Assembly: GCA_933228895.1 (NCBI GenBank) | Contig: OW121847.1 | Location: 89,135,656-89,199,655 of the forward strand | Source of the DNA: Platycnemis pennipes | Lineage: Eukaryota > Arthropoda > Insecta > Odonata > Platycnemididae | Direction of reading: 5' to 3' | Length of the DNA: 64,000 nucleotides | Shown here: one piece after another, positions 37,091 to 48,600 of the stretch | Position numbering within the stretch: position 1 is the first letter of the stretch | Layout: each line of letters opens with the position of its first letter | Program-made: the position numbers and the translations under genes | Notes under the pieces: generated by a model | What the model was told of the DNA's origin: nothing | Databases searched by the model: none | The model's input: the letters and a program-made list of their open reading frames with translations, nothing else

Positions 37091-39500
37091 TTTAGCTCTG
37101 AGTGCAGTTAATCGAAAATGAAAACACCAACGATGATCTCACTTTCCAATTTATGAGACAACACCATGAATGGCAGGACTTTTACCAGAATGCCACGGTG
37201 CTGGGAACACGCAAACGTAATTATAGTTTCGTCCAATTTTGTCGAATTTTGGCGCTTGCTATTAACTATCTTGCATTGTAAGAGTTTAATTTAGAACAAA
37301 AAAGTGTTTTTCAGAATAATATGGCTCGTAAAAACGAATTACTATTCTCATATATCTAAAGTCTAAATTAGGTGTATATTACAGCATAATAACTGTATTT
37401 AGTGTGCTTGAGCCAGTATTTCATGGCATGAAATAATAATACTAATCGCTTCGCTGCTACCAAAGACACACACCTTTCTTCAAAACTAATCTTTTTTATC
37501 TCGGGGTCCGTATTTTCTCTTCAAACTATTAGTCTTGCATTCCCCTTCCTTGCTTTTCTTAAAATTTAGCTCTCTTCGCTTCAGAATTTTTGCGGTTACT
37601 CGTAATTACAAAATGTTTCGATTCCCACTTGATCTATTTTCCACCAGAAAATTCTTTACTTCCTCTACTACGGCTATCACTCCATATTGTCTAATTTTTA
37701 TAAGACTTAATTCTGTTGTAATTCATTCAGCAAAATAATTCACAATTCTTTCCAGATAGGACTTCCTGGAAAGTAGGAAACATGCTTCATTTTTGGACTT
37801 GAATGCTTGGTTCAATGTTCTCCAATGTCAAAGCCCTCATTACAATAGTTAATGTGATTCAAAATGTTTTTCCATGCGCAGTCTAAATTCACTTAACTGG
37901 AAAAGAATGATCCGAGAAAAATTTGAATACTTAAAATGTACAATATACTCTTTCTGATAATAAATTAATGTAAGTTGTGAAAGTTAAACCTCGATCTAAC
38001 AAGTGATATCATGATTCATTGCATGAAAAAATAAGAATTATTGAATTTCACCAGTTTTTTAATTTCCTCCCACGCTTCAGTCAATCATACTCTCATAAAC
38101 AGTCGCCGGAGAAAGTTTTCTTCACTATTTGTTAAACCGGTATAGACTTCATCAGCAAAATCAGAACGTAAGACTAAAAGTAAAAACTTTGTCGTGAGTT
38201 AAAGGAAAAGAAGGAGAAAATATAAATGGCAAAGTAAATGTTTCAAGATTGCGAGGCGATTTAGTAGTTCAGAACGTTGTTACACACGGGGACGTTGTTA
38301 CACATAGGAGTGAGATATCTATGTCGCTGTTAACGATAGATTGATGGTTTTCATTTAATGCTCTGTCAATTAATGTGAGTTTAATTGAAATACTTCTGAA
38401 TTCTCCTAAAGACACATTCACAATAACAGTGCGATAGATTTAGGTTATTTTAGGGAGACGAAAATGTTCTAGAGGGATCTACAGCGCAACCAATACTAGG
38501 AAGGGAATCCTAATATTGGAGGTATATAGTATACTAGGAAGGGTATTTATGTATCATGCTCATAACGGAATGCGCAAAGAGGCAAGAGGCAAACAGCAAG
38601 GAGCAACACTACGTCGAATACTTAAGTCGGAAAAGGTACTTACTGAAAAAAAAATACAATTTGAAAATTTCTGCATTTCTATTGTTTCATTAAACTGATA
38701 ATATTTCTTCACATTGTAACATAAAATGAGGATAAGACAGTCATAAATTAAATGAAAAATGCAATAAAAACAGATGAAATACTAGAAATCCAAGATGCAA
38801 CCTTATGCTGCATCTTCAGAAGGGGTGTAAAAGGATACGATGCAATATGCGCTGTAAAGTGATACCTGGAGCGTGCAAGATATAAACTAACATAGTTTAC
38901 ACGCAAAAGCCATGACATCAACTTCACTAGAAACTATTCTAAAATTTTATGACGCACCTTATCATTCTGCAAAGAAAGGGCTCAAAAGATACTCCAAGGA
39001 ACTATGGCTGAACTTGGCAACTTCAGCAGAGTATTGCTTTCTTTACGTGCAAGAGGAGCATGCTGTCAGCTAGAGAGACGGATTCACAGCGAGAGCATTG
39101 AGCTGCAAGAGAATTAGAAAAGGCATTACTAAAATGTAGGTGGAGAATGCGCTAGGTTCGCTAAGATTTCACAACAGATACTGAATAATCTCGGATAAAA
39201 TAGGACACCGTTTTTATGCGCGCTTTCGTAAGTTCTTTTCGGGGAAGAGTTTGGTATTTACGGTGTTTTATCAATTATTTTTATGCCTATATCTCATGAG
39301 AGGAAAGAAAGATGATGAGATTGGATACTTGTACAAAATAGTAAGTTCGGACGATATTGTATAACCTTAGTCGTTGGAGTGGAGTGAAAAGCGAAATATA
39401 CTACTGCTATACTTTCACGGTACAATAATTAACATTTAGCTTAACATTAGGATGAACAAAGGGTCACATGACATTAAATTAAGAGATCTCTTAGGTTTTC
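37090..39500. other. Gene-free AT-rich stretch
   Basis: Nothing supportable except a two-unit tandem of ACGTTGTTACACA near 38274-38306. From 38.8 kb onward the plus strand looks like decayed coding or retrotransposon sequence leading into the reverse transcriptase remnant. Confidence 0.4.
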
Positions 39501-39599
39501 ACATAGGAAGAGTGGCATGATTTTAAAGTTAAATATATAGTTAAAATCAGCCTGTACCTGTATATAAATTTTTAAGTACAATGTTATTGGTTAATTTAG

Positions 39600-40020
39600 G
39601 GCTTCTTGATAGTGTAATACAGGAAAATTGGACAGAAATACTGCGCAAGTTTATACAGAATGAACAGATTCCAGAAGTCATAAATGGCTCAAAGGATGTA
39701 ACTAAGAGATAAATAATATGAAGGGAGGTAATTAGTCTAGGAGTAAGACAAAAGTGGCAATTAGAACCACTATTGCTGTACATATTGTTCAAAAACGTAG
39801 TGAAAAAGAAGCCAGTTTGGGGTCCTTGCATGATTCAATGGGGTCAATGTAGGAGGAAACCTGATCAGGGCGAAAACATTTGCGAATGATCAAGCACACT
39901 ATAGTTAGTGAGATACAAGACTTAATATTGCAGAAGATGGTTCACGAAACCAATGCCTAGGAAATGTTTGAGAAAAATAAAAAACATAAAATATGACTAA
40001 ACTAATGTAGATTCACGGGA
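39600..40020 (+). mobile_element. Decayed LINE reverse transcriptase (palm) remnant
   Basis: Plus-strand frames, shifted against each other, retain two reverse transcriptase hallmarks in the right order and spacing. GVRQKWQLEPLLLYILF begins at about 39740 and corresponds to the GVRQGCPLSPLLF block. KTFANDQA at about 39873-39896 corresponds to the F/YADDQ catalytic box, with one Asp replaced by Asn. EIQDL- and LQKMVHETNA-like segments follow, where LINEs have the helix after the catalytic box. Several stops and frameshifts intervene, so it is dead. The limits are where the match fades; flanking sequence out to about 40.56 kb may belong to it. Confidence 0.65.
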
Positions 40021-40741
40021 AAAAATGAAATGGTAATTATTAACAGGTGAACATGAGTCGGTGAAATAATTTTGCTTTTAAGTGATACCTTGGAAGAAAA
40101 TGTGTGCATATGAAGTACTCATGATGTTTGTAGATTTCCTTTACCGAACGAAATAATTAAAAAAAACTTACTAGCAGGAGACAAAAAATGGCAGGGACAT
40201 AGGGGAAATAGGTATAAGAAGTGGAACAGCCGATGTAAGGCATAGTATTGAGGAATTAATATAGAAATACACATTCTGCTTTTGAAAAGTGAATTTGGAG
40301 ATGGATAGAGAAGGCAGGGTGGACAGGAATCAAGCAAATGGAAACATAGTAGGGATAATGGAAAAGGACGGAAATTTTTCCGAGAAACTTGAAACCACAG
40401 TGACTGGATAAATTAATCCTTGGAAGTGTTTTGAGGACTGTGAAAGGAGGAAGAATGTTAAGCAATCGGGGAAGAGGGAGTGAGAGAATTGACTATTGGA
40501 TGAGTGAAGAGAGAAAGAATGTGGGTATGAAGAGTTTTTGATGAACCTCATGTTATAGTTCCATGCATTTGGCCCAGAGAAAATATTGAGAAATACTTCG
40601 TGTTCATTTAAAGCATCCTTGACTATAAAAGGCTAAATGAACATTCACATTGCGTGGGAAAAACGTCTTCGTATTTAATCTCCGTAAAAGAAATTCAAGA
40701 ACATCAGATTGACGTAGGAGCTAGGTTAATGCTCCAGTAAC

Positions 40742-40785
40742 AACCTATTCTTAATGGTGCAAATTACATTAGCTTTGGGTCAATT
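40742..40785 (+). repeat. Possible SINE 3'-end remnant
   Basis: ACCTATTCTTAATGGTGCAA and the following ATTACATTAGCT resemble the 3' part of the SINE at 44444-44750 (ACCTATCCTAAATGGCGCAA, then ATTACCTCAGCT). Short and diverged. Confidence 0.35.
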
Positions 40786-41018
40786 ATACGAATATAATAA
40801 CGTACATACATAAGAAGATCAAATCACATTTTGATGATGTCAGTAATGAATAGCATTTAGTTTCCTTTCTCCTTCCTTATTTTACTGAATCCGAGATATT
40901 ATTATGTACCTAAGCCAAAATGGTGAATAGAGAATGAGCGATAGCTTCCAATATTTAAAGGAAAATAATCACGTAGAATACGGTTCAACGATTGAGACTT
41001 CACTTTTTGGAGCCACGA

Positions 41019-41206
41019 GATTGGAAAAGAAAATTCACTTTGTTCAATCCACACTAAAATTTTGTTTACTTCGACCATGGTTTCGACACTTTTATGTCAT
41101 TATCAAGGTGTCTGATACTTGATAATGACATAAAAGTGTCGCAATCATGGTCGAAGTAAATAAAACTTTAGTGTGGAATGCACAAAGTGAATTTTCTTTT
41201 CCAATC
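41019..41206. mobile_element. Snapback hairpin element, ~90-bp arms
   Basis: GATTGGAAAAGAAAATTCAC on the left pairs with its inverse at the right end. Pairing continues through CCACACTAAA, TTACTTCGACCATGG and GACACTTTTATGTCATTATC to a loop of about 10 bases. The whole unit is nearly one palindrome. Imperfect direct copies of AATCACG(TG)TAGAATAC lie at 40967-40981 and 41203-41219 and may mark the insertion. Noncoding. Short frames crossing it are antisense reflections of each other. Confidence 0.8.
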
Positions 41207-41219
41207 ACGTGTAGAATAC

Positions 41220-44200
41220 CAAAGAATAGCACGCACAATTAGTAATACACATGAGAGTGAACGCAATCACTTCGAATGCACTAATACGTATCAGATATTT
41301 AAAAACAGCTAAAGTTACTTGCAAAACGTCTACGAAGAGCTGTATCCATGGAATGTGATAGACTTACTGATACGCAGTCATGGCATAGAATTATTGCCAT
41401 AAAAAATTAAGGAACTCGTATTATTACATACTAGGCAAACAACTGCAACTTTGTGGATAAGTTATGCAGCACTGATGCGAAGCAAATAAATAGAAACTGG
41501 TAAAATTTTAAATAAAAAAATCACATGAATGAACATGAATCACGCTCGGAGAACCCATTGACAATCCAGCCAATGATTGCATAAGAGACACGACTGAATG
41601 AAAGTGAATGCAATTGACAGAAATCGCTGCTCAAGCGTGACCAATTACGCGCCGTCGATGAATTGTTTGACCGCACGGAAACGCACCGGAATCACTGACT
41701 GAATTCAACACTGAAAAAATGCCTGTATATGGGACGAAATGCGAAAAACAGGAGTCCTAAGCTTGGGAGTTTGAGTACAGAAATGCTTCCCATTTGGCTG
41801 CAAAATCCGTGCATCCAATGCTGCGCGAGTGGACCATTGGCGCGTGCAGATATGCCGAAGCATTTCAATCAACAGAAGAGAATTGGGCAATTTTCTCTTA
41901 TACCAATGGCAAGCTAAATTGGATTTTTCAAATCATTTCATGCCCTTGAATTTCTTATTTTTTCCTTCCAGAATCGAACATGATGAAATGATTGCAACCT
42001 CCCACGTCTGACTCAAGGGCAATAACGTTTAAAAATGACATTCGAATTACAGAATGCTCTCGAATGGCATTTTAGTGCATTGCAGTGACCCAAGATTTAT
42101 GTGAATCCAAGACGCTGACTAAAATGAAGAAATTAATATCGCCCGGGTGTAATTTTTTGTGTCTTGGATAAGTTTTTGTGAACCACTAGGAGTTTTCCAC
42201 CGTAATAGGCCATACAATAAATCCATAAAATTGGAAAAGTTAAATGAATAGCAATTTATAATTTCCAATTTCAAATAAGAGTAAAACATAAGTCCAGCGA
42301 GAACAATGCCACACAGTATGGGCTGCGGTAAAAACTGTTATTTTATACGTTTACAAGTAAGAATTAGAAGTATTATATCAAACTATCGACTCCATAAACA
42401 TCAGGACATGACTGAAATACCAGCTATACAAATTTTTGATATTACGCTGAGTGCTTCATTATTTGTCGTTAACGAGCCAAAATAAGGTACATACCTTAGT
42501 TTCTCGTACCTCATTTCATATGCTATTCATTGACGAGCCTTATATTCGTGACTCGTGACAAATACACCAACAAATTTCCCGACTTCACTAGAAAACGCAG
42601 CATCGACTTAGAAGTAAGATTTCTAGGGGTACGCATCAGCTTCGCGATATAGCACCAAAATTAGAAAGGGGCATAGACATTACAAAGTGCATATGCACCT
42701 ATAAAAAGGGAATCTATATCTGATAATAAAAGGACAATACTACGTTATTTACTGAGAAACTTCATCAAAAACATTACATCCCTTTCATTTTAAAATAATT
42801 CACACCTTCATTTACTCCGGCAAATGAAGCTAGTGACGAGGAGAGTATTACACGGAGTGTGCAGAAAGCGTCCACATGACTCGTAACAAGACCAAGTATA
42901 TGAAAACGAGAATGCCAGTAGGGTGAAAATTTGAAATTTTTTTACATGGCTAAAGCAGTCACTCGTCAGTCCCTAATGAGGGTTTCCATTGGGGGAAATC
43001 TCGCAGGAATATTACAGCTCGTGGGCAATAATCTCGTCGGTCTATACACTGTGGGAGTCCAGGAGAGCGCACGCAGCTTCTACACTCGTAGTGACGCCAA
43101 AGAACAAGGACTCCCAGTTATTGCTCCCAAGTAGATGGTGCGAAGAAGAGAAGTAGGTCGAGAGGCGCGCTCAATTGAGCTCCCCTGCATTTGGTCCTAA
43201 AAGGGCTCCCGCGTCCACGATATCTGTGTTCTTGCCCGACGGACTAAATGCGGCCAAGATTAAGGTTTTAGCCAGGCCGAGAAAGAAAAACTGCTGGAAA
43301 CAGAGTATTGTGGGCCACCTTAATAGCACCGCCATGGTTCCAGATAATCTTGAGCACATTCACATCCCAAAAGTTTTTGCGCAAGAAATATCTTCTAGCG
43401 AATAAATAGCGAAGGGATGAATGCTGAGTTCGCGGTTTATTCCTATTCATTATCTGGGAATAGGGGAAGCGAAGCATTGGATGAACTTAAATAAAATTCA
43501 GTGATTTTTTTCTCTAACTTCCTCGCATTAAGTAATTAATTATCCCAGTATTACTTAAATTACTTCATTTGTCTTCCGGGCTCTACAATTATATTGATTT
43601 ACCTTCTAATTCCCATTTATCTTATCATAAATGACACTGACTCTTGCCATATACTACATTTTTCTTGTCTTCCTCCTAAGTTGGTTTCTTCAATTGAAGT
43701 TTATATACCCCATTATCTGATTTTTCTCGTTACCTTTTCATAAAAATTTCAATTGTTATGGCTAGAAATAGTATATTTGGGTTACTTTAATAAAATATAA
43801 AGTACATTACTATAAAAACAACCGTTTTTCATTAGCATCGGAAGCATCAATCATTTGATTTTCTCCAATTTTAACTCATTTTTTATTTCCAGTTTAGGGC
43901 TCCCTGCATAGTATCTCACTGCTAATTGAGCAAACATTAACGCTGCGTTAAGTTGTGAGCAAGATAAAGAAACAAATTCGCAACAGTTTCACTTTTGCAA
44001 TATGTTTTATGATATATGCCTCAAATACTGGTTATTACACCACTGATATGGGTATTACAGATGAAGAAAATACACTATCGTATTAAGACCAAACGTCCTT
44101 GACAGGCATGCTTGCTAACAGAAGTTACAACTCTTTATAACTCATTTGACTCCATTTTTATTTTTTTGCCTCCCTATTAAAGCATTCTTCCCTTAAAAGA

Positions 44201-44440
44201 TAATACGTTTCAAGAGAAAAATCCTTCGAAATAAAACCAAGTGAATTTCAAACTTCAAACTTTCCATAGGGACGAGAAAATTGAGGATAGGATTGCAAGT
44301 AGCACGTCTAGTGAAAGAAATTAGAGAAAACTAGATAATATATATTTTCAATCAGCTTCATAATCTATTCGAGATATAAAAACCTTAAAATTTTTCCGCT
44401 GCATTTGCTACGTAACACGACAAATATGAGGTGCATCCAG
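41220..44440. other. Gene-free stretch
   Basis: Frames of 60-76 aa at 41.7-42.0 and 42.9-43.5 kb occur on both strands over the same bases. None shows a domain. No bounded repeat is seen. Confidence 0.35.
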
Positions 44441-44443
44441 CGG

Positions 44444-44750
44444 ATCGAAATGGTGTGGTGGCTACAATACTTGCCTCCCATTCCGAGGTCCTGGGTTCGA
44501 TTCCCCGCAGTGATTGAGTTTTCAGTGGCAAATCGGTCCCTACTTGAGTGTCTAGTGGAGGGCATTTCAGGTTCAGTAAACATTCCGTCGGATGGGACGT
44601 TTTGAGTAGACTAATGCTGACGCCGGGTTTCTCTCCACCCTTCTTCCGATACCTGAAATGTTCCTACCACTACCCAATTACCCACCTATCCTAAATGGCG
44701 CAAATTACCTCAGCTGTCGGTAACCGCCCCTCAAAAACTAACTAACTAAC
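44444..44750 (+). mobile_element. tRNA-derived SINE
   Basis: The head resembles a tRNA: TGGTGTGGTGGC at about 44451 in the A-box position, then CTTGCCTCCCATTCCGAGG in the anticodon-arm position, and a perfect B-box GGTTCGATTCC at 44494-44504, 43 bases from the A-box. A tRNA-unrelated body follows, and the element ends in an (AACT)n tail at 44737-44750. Pol III would transcribe such a unit from its internal promoter; mobilisation depends on a partner LINE. A clear TSD was not found. The head looks closest to a glycine-type tRNA, but I would not insist. Confidence 0.75.
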
Positions 44751-44979
44751 GAAAATCCAATTAAACACAGGGACTATATTTTTCACGGCACGTACGGCGT
44801 TTCATAACTAAAATGTCAAAGATATTTCTAGGAATAAACAGCAAAAAAAAGAGAGAAAAGAATTAAAGGAATCGTTTGGCTGAAATAACCAAAAGAAAAT
44901 CTCTAAGTGTTTAGGTATTTTGTGGCTAAATTTTTAACAGGCGAATCATTTGCTGCGTCCACCATGGATGCCGAGTAAG

Positions 44980-45690
44980 CCCCTCAAAACCACACAGAAG
45001 GAATGTGTGTGGCAAATTAACGAGGGAGAAGAGGTTGGGTGATGCAAACAAAGTTCCTGTCGAGGCGAGACATGTCGGACGAGATGGGGACGGGAGGAGG
45101 AGCAGGGACGGACAGAATAAAAACAGCACACATTCGGTGGACGAGGCTTTGGGTTTTGCGGGGGACAAAAGACGTCGCAGAACGGTCGAGGTTGCATCCA
45201 CTTAAGGGCGGAAGCGTCGCGAAGAGCGCGAAGAAAACCTCACCGTTTCGTCAGACGCACCAGCGGATGGAGGATAGGGTGAGAGAAAGAGAGACAGGCC
45301 AGTAGGAGAGTGTGGTATAAGGTTCCCGCCCATTTCGACGACTCGGCTAGCAGTGCGCACAAACTCTCGCAAAGTGGGACGCGTTGGGTCGGAGTGAAAC
45401 TTTCCTTGGGGAGGTGGATGGGGGAGTAGGGGGGAGGGAAGCAGCGATACCACACGTGCAACCGTCATTTCTCCCTCGCGGGAGCTCAAGTGGCGAGTGA
45501 ATGCAAACCGAATGCATACCGCGTTGTTGTGGGATTTTCCGACGATAAATACTGAGATCCGAAACCTTCTTTCGAAGGAAAAAATTACGCATTTGGAGTG
45601 CGCACGCGAAAAGTGCGTGCATCATCTGGGTCAGGGTTTTTCCGAATTCCACGGCGGAGAGTGACTTTAGGGTCACGGGCAATGGACAAA
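44980..45690. other. GC/CpG-rich island
   Basis: Clear CpG enrichment over about 0.7 kb with G-runs near 45420-45445. Opposing frames of 66-111 aa on both strands have no domain. Compatible with a promoter island, without evidence for direction. Confidence 0.4.
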
Positions 45691-48600
45691 GTCTACACTA
45701 GTAACTACTCGGATTCACCATTTGAAAATGTTTGTATTATGTCGATTATAATTTAAACGACTTGAAATTTATGACAACGACAATGTCAATTTCATAGTTG
45801 AACCCAACGCATTCTAAATATATTAATTTTCAGCAAATACTTGGCTAAGATATCAATTCCTCAGAGCTAATTCATTCCTATCGCCATATTTGACTCGTTT
45901 TATGCACAAAAAAGTCTCGAAAATTTAAAAAAATAACTTGTGAACTCCACATTTACATTTACTGCAATGATATAGGTTTCCACATTCTGTCGTCATCTTG
46001 TGATCATCTATTTATTATCTGATATGATTCACCTTGTTATGTCTGAAACTGTTTTCTCTGTTGAAAATAGTCTTCTTTTCCTTACACCTCTGTCAAGTCT
46101 TAAAAATTAGTCATTTACCTAAAGTAATTTTGATGGAAAAGGAGTTTACTCTCTAAGCCAGCGGGTAAATTGAATTCAACTTTCTCTGGAGGGAATTGTA
46201 TAAAGACAATCAGGCTTTAAAATAATTTAGCTAAATTTTACAAGCTCTGATACACACACTGTGATCAATAATCTAAGGAATTAGTACCGAAATGGTAAAT
46301 ACCTAGATGTCAAATGTTAGTAGTAAAATATGAAATGAAATTTGTTATTGAACATAGAAGAGAGAGAAACATGTTAACATTTTTCTCCCACTCTAGACTA
46401 AATCAGCTACCTTACGGATATTTTGGTATTTTTACAGTAAACCCTATTATACCAGATAAACAAGACATAAACAAATGGATCTTGGTTTGTAAAAAAAAGT
46501 TCACTGATTGAATGTGAATGAAGCAAATTCGTACAAAATCTGAAATGCGTACATTATGGAGAAGATCCACAGAAGTATAACTATTCCTACATGGGATTTC
46601 AAATAATTTTACATGCAACATTCAGTATTTGATTCTATTCCCACAAGGCTGTAACTGAAGAAATGGCACCCAACACGAGGGACCGTTTTGGAGGCAAACT
46701 TCGATCGTTTTCTTTCCTCATTCTTGTTATAATCGCAGCAAGAGAAAATACAATAGAAAACGTCTCCTCGAATGAGACTTTTCTAATTTACAGTTCATGA
46801 TTGATATTGCATCCTTGTCAAACGTCTTAATGACTACCAAAAATAAGTATTTTTCGTCAGGTTACTTGAAGGTGAATGGAAAGACATTTAAAAAAACAAA
46901 AAGCTAAAAGAATACTATCATGAAACATTTTTAAAAAAAGCTAAAAAAAAAATTAGTAAAAAACATTCTTTAAGTATAATAAAGGTAAGAAATGTCAAGA
47001 AAAATAATACGAAAAGTAATATTGTGTTTAATTTTCTGCCTACTTTAAAAAATGTTAACGAAGGAAAAACATTATGCATCTATCTGTTATTTTTTATGCA
47101 ATTATATATTTTTCAGCATAAATTGTTTCACCAGCAACCATCTCCGTCTCGACACTATCTCACAGTATCACATATATAGCAACTACAACATCATTATTCG
47201 TACTCACAATATGGCCAACTCAATGGCAGCAGTAACTCAATGGTAATGATGAGGCAATTCAAAAGAAGGGTTATCCAGCCCTCATTTGTATGGATAACTC
47301 AATTAGCGCTAATAAAATCCAATCACTGAATTAAGACCAAACTACAAATGGTAATAACTCAAAACTAGAGGACCCTATCTATTATTTTGAGCTAACTAGA
47401 TGCTGACTATTCGGATTAATTATCTACTATGAGAACTTCAATAATTTCCAAGGCGGGCCCAAGGACTGATATTTCCAATGATTATAATTATCTATTATTC
47501 GAGAAGTCAATTATGTGTGCCCAATTCTACTAAAAATATTGTAATTTCATCTCATTGAAATCTTCATTGTTTATTTTAGGAAAGGCAAAAGCGTTCCGCT
47601 CGTTATTCGAGGGCTAATCACTTCATAAAAAAATATACTGGAATATGATTGAAAATGACTAGATTCCAAATCAGCAGCTCATAACTCAACCAAACTACGT
47701 TAAACATCCATGCACAAATGAGACTAAATGTGATTAATTATTTTTTCAGTATGTGATCTCCTCAACGGATGAAAAAGTACCAATTAAGTAGAAACTTATC
47801 AACTAAAAATTATGAAACTCGTGAAAATTCAAGCCTTACACTGTCGAACTAAAATTCAGAGACGAAAATAAAATATTGTGTATAGAGTATATGAATTAGC
47901 CAAAATGGTAGGGATAATGAAGGTGTGTATATATCTAACGCTACAAAAAAATCATTCAACTACAAATATTTTGGACACTGAAAAATTGAATAAAACCTAT
48001 GTATGCCTTCACCAATGAACTAAAGGAGTGAATAATCCACAACATATAGGCTTTAAATGTTAAAGATTAGGTACTAATTACATTTTAAGTCATTCCTCTT
48101 TGAAAAAACCCTTTTTACTGAACCTGGAGCAGCCTGAATTGGAAAAATGCTCCTAATCCCCCTTGAATGAAAAAAAAATTCCTTTCTATTCAAAAAGGTA
48201 GAGTCATATAACATTTTTTTCATTCCGACGTGAAACTTCGGTCATTAATAAATCTACAATGACTAGCTGATACAAATATATCGACAGTTTTAAACCTCTC
48301 GGACGTTATAATTATTATTTTTCACCGTTTCACTCTTTCATTCGTGCAGTTGGGATAACTTCAACATTCCTTTCGCCGGAGAAATACGAATTTTAAAAAG
48401 CTTAGTATGGAAAATGTTTTCCATATCGGCTAGATCCTTCTCTTGGGGTTCTCGCTTGCTCCCAGGCGTAATGGGAAGGATATTTAAATGGCAATTTGGG
48501 AATAAGGGATGCATATTCACCGCTTCCCTATCCTCTGAGATACCTTTACAGGATCAAGGAGAGCAGAATAAATCCCAATGGTACCGAGTAAGCGAAATTT

